Positions 53,503 to 63,098 of a DNA stretch of 64,000 nucleotides are shown here, piece after piece (position 1 is the first letter of the stretch; each line of letters begins with the position of its first letter). Origin of the DNA: Halostagnicola kamekurae (lineage in GTDB: Archaea; Halobacteriota; Halobacteria; Halobacteriales; Natrialbaceae); contig NZ_FOZS01000004.1 in the NCBI RefSeq assembly GCF_900116205.1, forward strand, positions 310,001-374,000, read 5' to 3'. The notes below the pieces were generated by a model that worked only from the letters and a program-made list of their open reading frames with translations, was not told where the DNA came from and made no database searches. The position numbers and the translations under genes were made by a program.

Positions 53503-54810
53503 ATGTCTGAATTTGGGTCGAACTCGTCGGTCACCGACAGCTACGACGAGTACGTCATGCCGATCTGGAAGTCACTCGACGTGCCGGTCGAACGAGCCCA
53601 CGGCTGTACGCTCGAGGACTTCGACGGGAACGAGTACCTCGACGCGTTCTCGGGGATCTCGGTGACGAACGTCGGCCACGGAAACGACGCGGTCGTCGAG
53701 GCGGCGACGAACCAGCTCGAGCGGTTCGTCCACGGCTGTTCGTACGTCCACCCGAACGAACCGGTCGCCTCGCTCGCGGAGACGATCGCGGACGTGAGCC
53801 CGGGGGACCTCCAGAAGAGCTTCTTCTGTAATTCGGGGACCGAGGCGGTCGAGGGCGCGATCAAACTCGCCCGAAAGTACACCGGTTCGACGGAGGTCGT
53901 CGCCCTCGAAATGGGGTTTCACGGCAGGACGCTCGGCAGTCTCGCGCTGACCGGGAACAACGCCTACAAACGCGAGATGGCGCCGGCGCTCAACGACGTC
54001 TTTCACGCCGGCGCGCCCTACGGCTACCGGTGCCCCCGCTGCGAGGGCGAACGGTGTACGCCGTCCTGTGCCGACGACATAGAGCACGTCATCGGAACCC
54101 ACACCAGCGGGGACGTCGCCGCGGTCGTCGTCGAACCCGTCATGGGGGAAGCCGGAATCATCGTGCCGCCCGACGGGTGGCTCGAGCGCGTCCAGGAGAT
54201 CGCACACGACCACGGCGCGTTGCTCGTCTGCGACGAGGTCCAGACGGGGTACGGCCGAACCGGCGAGCTGTTCGCGAGCGCGCACTTCGACGTCGAACCC
54301 GACATTCTCACCCAGGCGAAGGGGATCGCCAACGGCCTCCCGCTCGGGGCGTTCACGGCCTCGGAAGCGGTCGCCGACGCGTTCGACGCCGGCGATCACC
54401 TCTCGACGTTCGGCGGGAATCCCGTGGCCTGCGCTAGCGCACTCGCGACGATCGACCAACTGCGAGGCGGGATCGTCGAAAACGTCCGAGAACAGGGCCG
54501 ATGGCTCGAGTCGGAGCTGGACTCGCTCGAAGGGGCCCACGACGCGGTCGGCCAGACGCGGGGGCTCGGGCTGATGTGGGGGATCGAACTCGTAGACCCC
54601 GAGAAGACCGGCCCTCGCGGCGTCGCACCCGCACCCGACGCCGACCTCGCCGCGTCGGTCCGCGACCACCTCCGCGATGAATCGGGCGTCGTCATCGGCG
54701 TCGGCGGCTACTACAAGAACGTACTGCGACTCCAGCCGCCGCTGTCGATGACGCGCGACCAGCTCCAGCGGGTGGTCGAAGCACTCGAGCGAGCGCTTGA
54801 GGCGGTCTGA
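53503..54810 (+). CDS. class III PLP-dependent aminotransferase
   Basis: The 435-residue enzyme has FFCNSGTEAVEGAIKLARKYTG, FHGRTLG, the PLP Asp in LLVCDEVQTGYGRTG and the Schiff-base Lys in LTQAKGIANGLPLGAFT. The fold type fits alanine-glyoxylate, GABA or ornithine aminotransferases. The CPRCEGERCTPSC insert is an unusual cysteine-rich patch that may bind a metal. A TTTATTAG element is about 30 nt before the ATG. The neighbouring Lrp regulator suggests amino-acid control. Confidence 0.92.
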   Translation: MSEFGSNSSVTDSYDEYVMPIWKSLDVPVERAHGCTLEDFDGNEYLDAFSGISVTNVGHGNDAVVEAATNQLERFVHGCSYVHPNEPVASLAETIADVSPGDLQKSFFCNSGTEAVEGAIKLARKYTGSTEVVALEMGFHGRTLGSLALTGNNAYKREMAPALNDVFHAGAPYGYRCPRCEGERCTPSCADDIEHVIGTHTSGDVAAVVVEPVMGEAGIIVPPDGWLERVQEIAHDHGALLVCDEVQTGYGRTGELFASAHFDVEPDILTQAKGIANGLPLGAFTASEAVADAFDAGDHLSTFGGNPVACASALATIDQLRGGIVENVREQGRWLESELDSLEGAHDAVGQTRGLGLMWGIELVDPEKTGPRGVAPAPDADLAASVRDHLRDESGVVIGVGGYYKNVLRLQPPLSMTRDQLQRVVEALERALEAV

Positions 54811-54930
54811 GCTCACTTGAGCGAGCGGTTGATCGAGATTCGGTTCCGGTCGTCACGCGTGGCGTGAACTGAATCCAACTGGAAATCACAGGGTAGCTTT
54901 AACAGCCAATAGAACACAGTATATTACACC

Positions 54931-56295
54931 GTGTTCGAGAAGGTTCTTATCGCCAATCGCGAGGAGATCGCGGTCCGGATTATGCAGGCCTGCACCGAGT
55001 TGGACATCGAGGCCGTCGCCGTCTACAGCGATGCCGACGAGGACGCAAAGCACGTTCGCCTCGCGGACGAGGCCTATCGCGTCGGGGGTTCGAAAGCCGC
55101 CGACAGCTACCTCGATCAGGAGTCCCTGCTCGAGGCCGCACGCGAGGCCGACGTCGACGCGATCCACCCGGGCTACGGGTTCTTGGCCGAGAACGAATCG
55201 TTTGCCGCGAACGTCGAATCGAGCGGGTTCGAGTGGATCGGGCCGCCGAGCGACGTGATGGCCGATTTCGGGGAGAAGACCAGAGCCCGGAAGATCATGT
55301 CGGCGGCCGACGTGCCGGTCGTGCCCGGAACGACCGACCCCGTCACCGATCCAGAGGCGGTGGCGGCCTTCGGCGAGGAACACGGCTACCCGGTCGCGAT
55401 CAAGGCGGACGGCGGTGGCGGGGGTCGGGGACTCAAAATCGTCCGCGAACCGGACCAGATCGAGGAGAAATTACGGGAGGCGATTCGCGAGGGCGAGGCT
55501 TACTTCGACAATCCGAACGTCTATCTCGAGCGCTTTCTCGAAGCCCCGCGTCACATCGAGGTGCAGGTGATCGCCGACGAGCACGGAACCGTCCGACACC
55601 TCGGCGAGCGAGACTGCAGCGTCCAGCGCCGCCAGCAGAAACTTCTCGAGGAGGCGCCGGCGCCGGGTCTCGACGACGACACTCGAGAACGCCTCTGCGA
55701 GGCCGCCTGTCGCGGGGTCTCGAGCGCCGACTACGTCAACGCCGGGACGGTCGAGTTCCTCTACGACGACAGTACGGGCGAAAGCGACGACGGCGAGTTC
55801 TACTTTCTCGAGGTCAACGCCCGGATTCAGGTCGAACACGGGGTCAGTGAGGAGCTGACCGGCATCGACCTCGTGAAGTGGCAACTGCGCGTCGCCGCGG
55901 GAGAGCGCCTCTCGTTCGAGCAGGACGAGGTCGAACACCGCGGCGCTGCGATGGAGTTTCGACTCAACGCCGAGGATCCGGACAACGACTTCACTCCCAT
56001 TCCCGGAACGCTGTCGACCTATAACCCGCCGCGTGGCATCGGCGTCCGGGTCGACGACGGCGTCGATGAGGGCGACGCGATCACGCCCTTTTACGATTCG
56101 ATGTTCGGCAAGGTGATCGTCACCGGGGAGGACAGGGCCGAAGCTATCGCCCGCGGTAAGCGAGCGCTCGCCGAAATCGAAATCGAAGGGATACCGACGA
56201 CGATTCCGTTCCACCGCCACATTCTCGAGGACGAGGGCTTTCTCGAGAACCGACACTCGACGACGTACGTCGAGGAGGAGTTGCTCGAGGAGTGA
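54931..56295 (+). CDS. accC: biotin carboxylase
   Basis: The 454-residue enzyme carboxylates the biotin carrier with ATP and bicarbonate. The N-terminal domain starts with [19 protein letters not shown], the ATP-grasp domain has [19 protein letters not shown], and later [20 protein letters not shown] and [20 protein letters not shown]. The start is GTG 54931. A TATA-like TTTAA lies about 29 nt before. No carboxyltransferase gene is next to it; the pxp genes with a small biotin carrier are convergent and 0.4 kb downstream. Confidence 0.93.
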   Translation: MFEKVLIANREEIAVRIMQACTELDIEAVAVYSDADEDAKHVRLADEAYRVGGSKAADSYLDQESLLEAAREADVDAIHPGYGFLAENESFAANVESSGFEWIGPPSDVMADFGEKTRARKIMSAADVPVVPGTTDPVTDPEAVAAFGEEHGYPVAIKADGGGGGRGLKIVREPDQIEEKLREAIREGEAYFDNPNVYLERFLEAPRHIEVQVIADEHGTVRHLGERDCSVQRRQQKLLEEAPAPGLDDDTRERLCEAACRGVSSADYVNAGTVEFLYDDSTGESDDGEFYFLEVNARIQVEHGVSEELTGIDLVKWQLRVAAGERLSFEQDEVEHRGAAMEFRLNAEDPDNDFTPIPGTLSTYNPPRGIGVRVDDGVDEGDAITPFYDSMFGKVIVTGEDRAEAIARGKRALAEIEIEGIPTTIPFHRHILEDEGFLENRHSTTYVEEELLEE

Positions 56296-56411
56296 CGAAC
56301 GTATCGTGAGCCCCTCATGGCGAGAGACTCACACGAGGGGCCCTGAGTGTTGTTCAAACTCGTACCGACACCGAGTGGTCGATAGATTGCCCAGCGTACT
56401 ACCTGAAAACA

Positions 56412-56612
56412 TCAACTATCGGTATTATCTCTGAGATAGAGTATCGTAACCCCGCTGGTGAGACCGATCGTAGCTCCTTCGACGACTGCACCAGTCAACG
56501 AACCGTCGAAGAGAAGTGTATGAACCGCACTGGCGACTACTATCCCGACGACGACGTTCATAAAAACGAACAGCAACGGATTCCCTTGATCGAAACGGCG
56601 TCGCACGTTCAT
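56412..56612 (-). CDS. possible 66-residue membrane protein
   Basis: It has a basic start (MNVRRRFDQ) and two hydrophobic helices (LLFVFMNVVVGIVVASAVHTLLF and AVVEGATIGLTSGVTILYL). It lies between convergent biotin carboxylase and pxpA genes. No family is recognised. Confidence 0.5.
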   Translation of the reverse strand: MNVRRRFDQGNPLLFVFMNVVVGIVVASAVHTLLFDGSLTGAVVEGATIGLTSGVTILYLRDNTDS

Positions 56613-56742
56613 ACGTCATTCACAAACTTCGACAATGAATACGTTTTTTGTATCGAGACATTCATCGATTCGAAAAACTGCTATCGAGCGTTCATCCCAC
56701 GTGTTTTGTGATAGCGATAGAAGGTAACTCGATTTGGTCTGC

Positions 56743-57504
56743 TCAGACGACCTCAGGAAGCGACGCGAGTTCGATGTCGTTATCCTCGAGTCGATCGTGT
56801 ATCTCCTCGAGAATCGCGACGGCGTTCGGATTGTCCCCGTGAATGCAGATGCTGTCGGCGGGGATATCTATCTGCTCGCCGTTTGCGGCTTCGACGACGC
56901 CTTCCGTCGCGATGGAGACGAATCGATCGGCGACGAGGGAGGGATCCCGGTCGCCGACCTGCTTTTCGACGATCAGCGATCGATCGGCGCGGTAGTCGAG
57001 GTCGATATACCCCTCGAAGACGGCCTGCAGGCCCTCGACGTCCCGTGCGACCTCGTAGATGTTCATATCGGTCGCGAGATAGATGAGGTCCGGATCGACC
57101 TCGAGCATCCCCTCCATGACGGCGCGGGCGTGTTCGTCGCTATCGGAGAGCATCGAGTACATCGCGCCGTGGGGTTTGACGTGTTGGACGCTCGCGCCGT
57201 GCCGGCGGGCAAACCCCATCAGCGCGCCGAGTTGATAGACGACGTAATCCCGGAGTTCCTCGGGGGTCGCGTCCATCGTTCGGCGCCCGAATCCCATCTT
57301 ATCCGGGAGGCCAGGGTGGACGCCGATGCCGACATCGTGTTCGGCGGCGAGTTCGACCGTCTCGCGCATGACGTGTGGATCACCCGCGTGGTAGCCGCCG
57401 GCGATATTCGCCGACGTGATGTAGGGCATGACCCCCTCGTCGTTGCCCATCTGCCAGTTGCCGAAGCTCTCGCCCATGTCGCAGTTGATGTCGATGGCGG
57501 TCAT
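56743..57504 (-). CDS. pxpA: 5-oxoprolinase subunit A (LamB/YcsF family)
   Basis: The 253-residue protein matches PxpA: DINCDMGESFG at the start, NIAGGYHAGDPHVM, GIGVHPGLPDKMGFGRR and QHVKPHGAMYSM, the conserved acidic and His residues of the family. With PxpB and PxpC it forms an ATP-dependent enzyme that opens 5-oxoproline (pyroglutamate) to glutamate. It is the last gene of the operon pxpB-pxpC-BCCP-pxpA, 72 bp after the biotin carrier gene. Confidence 0.93.
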   Translation of the reverse strand: MTAIDINCDMGESFGNWQMGNDEGVMPYITSANIAGGYHAGDPHVMRETVELAAEHDVGIGVHPGLPDKMGFGRRTMDATPEELRDYVVYQLGALMGFARRHGASVQHVKPHGAMYSMLSDSDEHARAVMEGMLEVDPDLIYLATDMNIYEVARDVEGLQAVFEGYIDLDYRADRSLIVEKQVGDRDPSLVADRFVSIATEGVVEAANGEQIDIPADSICIHGDNPNAVAILEEIHDRLEDNDIELASLPEVV

Positions 57505-57576
57505 AGTCGTATTTCGACCGCAAACGACATTATAGCTTGTGTCGGGGTAGCAAATCTCGAGGGGAGAGGCCCGGGG

Positions 57577-57819
57577 TCACTCGAGCGTCGCGATCGGCTG
57601 ATCGGCTTCGATCTCGGCTTCGTTTTCGACGTGGAACTCGGTGATCGTCCCCGCCTCCGGCGCTTCGATGTCGTGGAAATTCTTCATTACTTCGACGAGG
57701 CCGATGGTGTCTCCCTGCTCGACCTGGTCGCCCGGTTCGACGAATAGCGCTTCGTCCGGATCCGGCCGTCGGTAGAAGACGCCCGGCATCGGCGAGTTGA
57801 TGGTTGTTGTGTCAGTCAT
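57577..57819 (-). CDS. biotin carboxyl carrier protein (BCCP domain)
   Basis: The 80-residue protein is a stand-alone biotinyl/lipoyl domain. The modified Lys is in VEVMKNFHD, in place of the more common EAMKM; the hairpin before it and the VNEAEIEADQPI part after it complete the fold. It lies between pxpC and pxpA on the same strand, and is a natural partner for the biotin carboxylase. The ATG at 57817-57819 starts just before the domain; a longer frame to 57894 is basic and not homologous. Confidence 0.9.
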   Translation of the reverse strand: MTDTTTINSPMPGVFYRRPDPDEALFVEPGDQVEQGDTIGLVEVMKNFHDIEAPEAGTITEFHVENEAEIEADQPIATLE

Positions 57820-57920
57820 TGTAGTTAGTAGGTAGTGATGGTGGTTTCGTATACTGGTTCTGGAGCGGTCGCGTGGACTCGGTTTCCGATTCACCGGCTG
57901 GGCGTGTCATCCCGAGCATC

Positions 57921-58925
57921 TTAGCTATCGCCCGAGAGCACCGCCTCGATCTCGTCGAGTCGTTCTCGGCTATCGGTTCGAGCCGAAATAGCGGCTTCAA
58001 CGTCGACCGGTTCGAACGTGACCGTCTTGTGCGTTTGTCGCTGTGCGAGCAGTCCGCGATCGGCGCTGATGACGGTGCCGACGGTCGCGTAGCCGCCCCC
58101 CGTCACCGCGTCCTGCATGAGGACGATGGGCTTCTGGGGCACCTGAATCGAGCCGACCGGATAGCCGAGGTCGACGACGTTCGAGGGGTTCGTCCCCGCG
58201 CCGAACGGTTGCTCGCGCTCCTCGAACTCGATGTCGGGTCCCTCGAGTCGGTAGCCGGTTCGATCGGCTTCCGGCGAGACCGTCCACTCGGCGTCACAGA
58301 GGGTTTCCCTCGACTCCTCGGTGAGCCGATAGTCGGTAAGTCCCACGACGATCCGGACGGTGTCTTCCGCGGCGTAGTCCGGGACGTACTCCGCGGGCAG
58401 TTCGGTTCCGACCAGCGCCGTCGGGTCTCCGCCGTCGACGTGCTCGTTCGCGTCCGCCTCCGTCGAACCGATCTCGAGTCGATCTCCCTTCTCGAGTCCG
58501 CGCCCCTCGTGACCCCCTATTCCGACGAGCGTGTACGTCGATCGGCTTCCCATCACCTCGGGAACGTCGATCCCGCCGGCGACGGCGAGGTAGGCCCGCG
58601 CCCCGTCGGTCGCGAACGCCACCTCGAGTTCGTCGCCCGCCTCGACGGCCACCGTTTCCCACATGCCGATCGGCTCCCCGTCGAGACTGGGCGACATGTC
58701 CGCGCCGGTGATCGCGACGACGGCGTCCTCCCGAAACGTCGCCGTGATTCCCTGGTAGGTCATCTCGATCGTCGCCGCGTCCGCGTCGTTCCCGACGAGG
58801 AAATTGGCGACGCTGTGTGCGTAGGGATCCATCGCACCCGATGGCGGCATCCCAATGTGGTAGTTGCCGGACCGGCCGCGGTCCTGTATCGTACTCGAGA
58901 TGCCGCCGTCGCGGATTTCGATCAT
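57921..58925 (-). CDS. pxpC: 5-oxoprolinase subunit C (biotin-dependent-carboxyltransferase-like, KipA)
   Basis: The 334-residue protein has DRGRSGNYHIGMPPSGAMD at the start and SNVVDLGYPVGSIQVPQKPIVLMQDAVTGGGYATVGTVI later, both family landmarks; it is related to the carboxyltransferase domain of urea carboxylase. Its ATG overlaps the pxpB stop by four bases (ATGA), so the pair is translationally coupled. With PxpA and PxpB it should act on 5-oxoproline. The next gene downstream is the biotin carrier, 102 bp away. Confidence 0.92.
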   Translation of the reverse strand: MIEIRDGGISSTIQDRGRSGNYHIGMPPSGAMDPYAHSVANFLVGNDADAATIEMTYQGITATFREDAVVAITGADMSPSLDGEPIGMWETVAVEAGDELEVAFATDGARAYLAVAGGIDVPEVMGSRSTYTLVGIGGHEGRGLEKGDRLEIGSTEADANEHVDGGDPTALVGTELPAEYVPDYAAEDTVRIVVGLTDYRLTEESRETLCDAEWTVSPEADRTGYRLEGPDIEFEEREQPFGAGTNPSNVVDLGYPVGSIQVPQKPIVLMQDAVTGGGYATVGTVISADRGLLAQRQTHKTVTFEPVDVEAAISARTDSRERLDEIEAVLSGDS

Positions 58926-59824
58926 TGGATCCCCTCCACCAGCCGGTCGTTGTACGCGTGCGGGTCGGCGAAGAACTCGTCGGGGGAGAACTCGACCCGT
59001 TCGTAGGTGTACTCGTACGTGCCGGCTTCGACCTCCTCGCGGATCGCGTCGTACTCCGCGCGATCGATGGCGCGGTAGTTCAGGATATCGCCCGGATTGG
59101 GAAAGACGATCGACTCCGTGAAGTCCGGAAGCTCCTGATCGACGTCGAGCACTTCGACCGGCGTGCGCCCGTACAGCTGATAGCCACCCGCGCCCTGTAC
59201 GGGGTAGATGACCGAGAACGCGCCGCCGAACCCGACCGCCCGACTCGGCGTGTCGGTTCGGGGCTCGACGTACTTCGGAACCTCGAGTTGCTCGCTTCGG
59301 GGCACCATCTGGAAACACCACGGGAGGCCGGGAACGAACCCGACCATCGTCACCATGTGCGGCGCGCCGACGAACGCCTCGAGGAACGCGTCCACCGAGT
59401 CGAAACCGTTCAGCTGCGCGGAGTACTCGAGGTCAGTCCCGTCGGGGTCCTGATGGCGGTCTCGAAACTCCATGAGCGTCTCGTGGGTCCACGGATCCTC
59501 GAACAGGACCGGCACGTCGATGACGCGCGTCTCCCACTCGTACTCCTCGAGGTCGATCTCCGATTCGATCGTTTTCAGTCGCGCTATCAGATCGTCGGGG
59601 TGGATCACTTCGGGGTCGATTCGAAGCATGTACGAGGCGTTGCCGGGGCAGTTCTCGACGACGCCCTCGATCTCTTGTGCAGCGACCTGCTGGGTGATCG
59701 CCATCGCCTTGAAATTGGCGGTGAAACTCATCGCCTCCGCGAGTTCGACGAAGACGAAGTCGTCGGCCCCGTACTCGTAACGGGGATCGGGAAGCGCGGC
59801 TGGGGTGATTTGCTCGGGGGCCAT
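58922..59824 (-). CDS. pxpB: 5-oxoprolinase subunit B (KipI family)
   Basis: The 300-residue protein is longer than bacterial PxpB/KipI (about 220-240 residues) owing to insertions in its N-terminal half. The family core is in the second half: VGFVPGLPWCFQM, PSRAVGFGGAFSVIYPVQGAGGYQLYGRTP and SPDEF. It opens the pxpB-pxpC-BCCP-pxpA operon. A TCTTTAATCTT element on the minus strand about 30 nt before the ATG is the likely TATA box. Confidence 0.9.
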   Translation of the reverse strand: MAPEQITPAALPDPRYEYGADDFVFVELAEAMSFTANFKAMAITQQVAAQEIEGVVENCPGNASYMLRIDPEVIHPDDLIARLKTIESEIDLEEYEWETRVIDVPVLFEDPWTHETLMEFRDRHQDPDGTDLEYSAQLNGFDSVDAFLEAFVGAPHMVTMVGFVPGLPWCFQMVPRSEQLEVPKYVEPRTDTPSRAVGFGGAFSVIYPVQGAGGYQLYGRTPVEVLDVDQELPDFTESIVFPNPGDILNYRAIDRAEYDAIREEVEAGTYEYTYERVEFSPDEFFADPHAYNDRLVEGIQ

Positions 59825-59848
59825 ACTGTGTGACGCTAATTCATGCCA

Positions 59849-59859
59849 CGAAGATTAAA
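59849..59859 (-). promoter_or_regulatory. TATA box of the pxp operon
   Basis: On the minus strand TCTTTAATCTT lies about 30 nt before the pxpB ATG. It is the only AT-rich element close to the start. Confidence 0.45.
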
Positions 59860-59928
59860 GATATTGGTGTAGAGTCTATATTTCGACATGATGCCCAACC
59901 TTATACAACAGTCACGGGGAGAAATCGA

Positions 59929-60897
59929 CTAGCTCGAGCGATACCAGGCCATCGCCTCGGGGACGTGTTCCTCGAGCGGGTCGTAGTCGTAGCCGAGTTC
60001 GTCGCGAGCCCTCTCCGAGGTGTAGTAGAGGCGTTTGGTCGCCAGGCGAGCCATCTCTCGGTCGAAGGGGAACACTCGAATCCCCGAAACCGCCCCGACC
60101 GTTTCGACCACGGGGCCGGCGGCGTGAATCGCCGCCGCCGGTACCTCGAGCGGTGCGCGATGACCACCGGTGCAGTGGGCGATCCGCGATATCGCCTGCT
60201 CGAGCGTGAGATTCTCGCCCCCGAGGATGTAGTGAGCGCCGTTCTCCCCGCGTTCGAAGGCGGCCACGACGCCGTCGACCACGTCGCTCACCCCGACGAT
60301 GCTCAGTCCGCCGGGGAGATAGACCGCCATCGCCGGATCGGTCGCCATCGCGAGCAACTGCGTCGTGAACGTCTCGTCGCCGGGCCCGAAAATCGACGTG
60401 GGATGGACGGTGACGGCCTCGCCACCGGCGCTCGCGTAGTCGTCGACGAGCTCCTCCGCCTCGGCTTTCGATGACTGGTACGCGCCGACCGGCGGGACCA
60501 CGTCGGTTTCGTCGGCGACCCCGCCGTCCTCGGACGGTCGTCTCGTCCCCGCCGTGCTCGTGAACACCAGCCGACCCGGGTCGACGTCCGCGTGTCGACA
60601 CGCCTCGAGCAGTCGTCGGGTGCCGCCGGCGTTGACGCGCTCGACCGTCGCCGCATCGGCGCTCCAGAGGCCGATCCCCGCCAGATGGAAGACGGCGTCA
60701 GTCCCGTCAACGAGCGAGCGAAGCGTGCGGTCGTCGAACAGATCCCCGACGTGCCACTCGAGCGAATCCGCGAGCCCGCCGCGATCCGAGGTGGGGCGCG
60801 CGAGCCCCCGAACCGTCCAGCCGTCGGCGAGGAGGCGCTCGCACAGGTGGGTGCCGAGAAAGCCGGTCGCGCCGGTGACGGCGGCCGTCTTCGTCAT
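59929..60897 (-). CDS. NAD-dependent epimerase/dehydratase (dihydroflavonol-reductase-like)
   Basis: The 322-residue short-chain dehydrogenase has AAVTGATGFLGTHLCERLL at the start, FTSTAGTRRPSED, and YQSSKAEAEELV with the catalytic Tyr and Lys. VHPTSIFGPGD follows. It overlaps the DUF362 gene upstream by four bases (ATGA), showing cotranscription in the last operon of the window. A role in sugar or lipid-head-group modification is likely but unproven. Confidence 0.88.
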   Translation of the reverse strand: MTKTAAVTGATGFLGTHLCERLLADGWTVRGLARPTSDRGGLADSLEWHVGDLFDDRTLRSLVDGTDAVFHLAGIGLWSADAATVERVNAGGTRRLLEACRHADVDPGRLVFTSTAGTRRPSEDGGVADETDVVPPVGAYQSSKAEAEELVDDYASAGGEAVTVHPTSIFGPGDETFTTQLLAMATDPAMAVYLPGGLSIVGVSDVVDGVVAAFERGENGAHYILGGENLTLEQAISRIAHCTGGHRAPLEVPAAAIHAAGPVVETVGAVSGIRVFPFDREMARLATKRLYYTSERARDELGYDYDPLEEHVPEAMAWYRSS

Positions 60898-61901
60898 CGA
60901 TCCACCTCGAGTTGCGGCGGGACGGCGTCCCCGCTGACCATCGCGTACAGCCCGTAGGCGGCGGAAACAGCGGGGTGGGTCGACGTTCGCGGCGGCAGTC
61001 CGCCCGACGGAACGCGATCCCGAAGCTCCTCGAAGTCACAGCCGGTGACCCGCACCGACGATTTCCCCGGTCCGAGTTCCGCGGCCAACGCGTCGTCGTC
61101 GTTAACGTCGCGTCCGAGCAGCGTCGTTCCGATCGTATCCAGCGCGATCGCCTCGCCCGTAAACAGCGTCCGCGCGGCGAACGGCTCGCCGGCGAAGGCC
61201 GTCGTCGCGTCGAGGATCGACAGCGACGGGTCGATGACCTTCAGCGCCGCTCGAGCGCGCTTGTTCGCCGGGACTTCCGTCCCCTCGAGGCCGGCCTCGA
61301 CGTGGCGGCCGAGCGTCCGCATAACGCCGGCGACCGGCCCCGCTTCGTCGGGCCGAAGCGTCGGGACGACCACTATCGAGGTGTCAAGAAGCACATCGGG
61401 AACCGACAGCTCGAGCGATTTCGGCCGATCGGGGAGTGAAACGGCGACCCGGGAGTCCCGTTCGGCCGCGAGGTCGCATACCCGACAGTCGAAGCGGTCC
61501 TCGAGCGCGCCATAGCCGAGGTAGTCGACCGTCCGCTCGAGCGCGATCGAATCGTGACTCGAGCCGGCGATCGCGAGGTCGCTCGAAGTCCCTTCGGCGA
61601 GGCGGGCGACGACCGCTCCGACGACGGCCGGATCCGTCACCATGCCAGTCGAGGGGTGGAACGGGTAGTGAACGTCGGGAACGACCGTGATCTCGTCGGC
61701 GTCGACGAGACGTTCGTCGACCGGGTCGAGCAGTTCGCGGACGGGTCGTTCGAGTCTGGCCATCCGCGCGTCGATATCCGGGATCCAGTTGGCGCGGTGG
61801 GGTCCGGACCGCGGTCGCCCAACGGTAACCGGTCCGTCGACCGAAACGCCGACGGTCGCCCGGGAACGATCACGGTCGATCAGGGCGCTGTGAACCGTCA
61901 T
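60894..61901 (-). CDS. DUF362-domain protein
   Basis: The 335-residue protein matches DUF362: VVPDVHYPFHPSTGMVTDPAVVGAVV, AIAGSSHDSIALERTVDYLGY, VVVPTLRPDE and VIDPSLSILDATTAF. The family is related to iron-sulfur proteins, but no ferredoxin cluster motif is seen here. An alternative start is the GTG at 61919, which overlaps the preceding stop by four bases and would add six residues. The gene is between an oxidoreductase gene and an epimerase gene. Confidence 0.82.
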   Translation of the reverse strand: MTVHSALIDRDRSRATVGVSVDGPVTVGRPRSGPHRANWIPDIDARMARLERPVRELLDPVDERLVDADEITVVPDVHYPFHPSTGMVTDPAVVGAVVARLAEGTSSDLAIAGSSHDSIALERTVDYLGYGALEDRFDCRVCDLAAERDSRVAVSLPDRPKSLELSVPDVLLDTSIVVVPTLRPDEAGPVAGVMRTLGRHVEAGLEGTEVPANKRARAALKVIDPSLSILDATTAFAGEPFAARTLFTGEAIALDTIGTTLLGRDVNDDDALAAELGPGKSSVRVTGCDFEELRDRVPSGGLPPRTSTHPAVSAAYGLYAMVSGDAVPPQLEVDR

Positions 61902-61915
61902 CGATCGGGGGCGGT

Positions 61916-63016
61916 TCACGAAACCACCTCCACCGACTCGGCTTCCGGGCAATCGTCGGCTGCGAATCCGTAAGCCGTCTCGACGAGCTCGAGCGTTCGT
62001 CGGCCGTCCTCGCCGGTCACGGGCGGCCTCTCGCCCGCCCGAATCGCCTCGACGAAGTCCGCGAGGGCGTCGTAGTGCGCCTGAAGGTAGAACGTCGGTC
62101 CGTACACGTCCGGCTCGCCGCCGGTCACGCGACTCACGACGTTCGAGAGCGCCGAGAGCGCAGCGCTTCCGTAGAAGTTCGTGGGCAGGAACTCCTCGCT
62201 TTCAATCGTCCCCGTGATCCCCTCGAGGCGAACGTTGGTGTTGACCTCAGGGAGTTCCTCCCACTGGTAGGAGCCACAGTGAAGCGTGATCGCCGTTCCC
62301 GTCTCGGACGCCTCGAGAAGGACCGTCGCGGCGTCCTCGACCGGAACCTCGAGCGTCGAGTCCACCGTCGCGTCCCTGATCTCGAGCGGCCCGAAGGTCC
62401 ACTCGAGGTAGTCGAAACAGTGGACGCCCAGTTCCATCAGCGACCCGCCGCCGGCCGCGTCCGGATCGAGCGGCCAGGCGGGCGGCGCGTCTTCGACGGG
62501 CGGCCGACCGAGCGGGCCGTCGTTGACGCGAACCATCGATGCGTGGGGAACGTGACCCACCCGCCCGTCGTCGTAGGCACCCTTGAGTTCGCGGAGGTCC
62601 GGCTGGTAGCGCAGCGTGTGATCGACGCCGACGCGAATCCCCGCGTCGGCGGCTACCTCGAGCATTTCGTCCGCCTCTGTCGTCGACCGAGCGAACGGTT
62701 TCTCGACGAAGACGTCGACTCCCACGTCCGCCGCGGCTTCGACCGCATCTCGGTGCAAAAACGGCGGTAACGCGACGACCACCGCGTCGAGCGTCTCCGC
62801 CTCGATCAGTGTCTCGTAGTCGTCGTACACGCGGGTCGCGCCCGCCGCGGTCGCCCGATCGCGATTCGCCGGGACCGCATCGGCGGCCGCAACGACGTCG
62901 ACGCCCGCCATCGCGTGCGCCGATTTGAGGTGAACAGTACCGATGTTGCCGACTCCGAGCACGCCGAGTCGAACCGGATCGGCGCCGAAGAATCGTCGTC
63001 GAATGAAAGCGCGCAT
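61916..63016 (-). CDS. Gfo/Idh/MocA-family oxidoreductase
   Basis: The 366-residue enzyme has LGVLGVGNIGTVHLKSA (NAD-binding) at the N-terminus, VFVEKPFARSTTEADEM with the catalytic Lys, VGVDHTLRYQPDLRELK and MELGVHCFDYLEWTF in the C-terminal domain. Such enzymes oxidise or reduce a sugar hydroxyl. The ATG at 63016 is preferred to a TTG at 63037. In this operon it may help make a modified sugar for the surface polymer. Confidence 0.9.
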   Translation of the reverse strand: MRAFIRRRFFGADPVRLGVLGVGNIGTVHLKSAHAMAGVDVVAAADAVPANRDRATAAGATRVYDDYETLIEAETLDAVVVALPPFLHRDAVEAAADVGVDVFVEKPFARSTTEADEMLEVAADAGIRVGVDHTLRYQPDLRELKGAYDDGRVGHVPHASMVRVNDGPLGRPPVEDAPPAWPLDPDAAGGGSLMELGVHCFDYLEWTFGPLEIRDATVDSTLEVPVEDAATVLLEASETGTAITLHCGSYQWEELPEVNTNVRLEGITGTIESEEFLPTNFYGSAALSALSNVVSRVTGGEPDVYGPTFYLQAHYDALADFVEAIRAGERPPVTGEDGRRTLELVETAYGFAADDCPEAESVEVVS

Positions 63017-63098
63017 CTCCTCGAAAACGGACCGCAAGCGGGCTTTGTTATCGCTCGCTTACCGTTTGTCGACTCGAGGTAGGAATCGGTTTCTGCGG

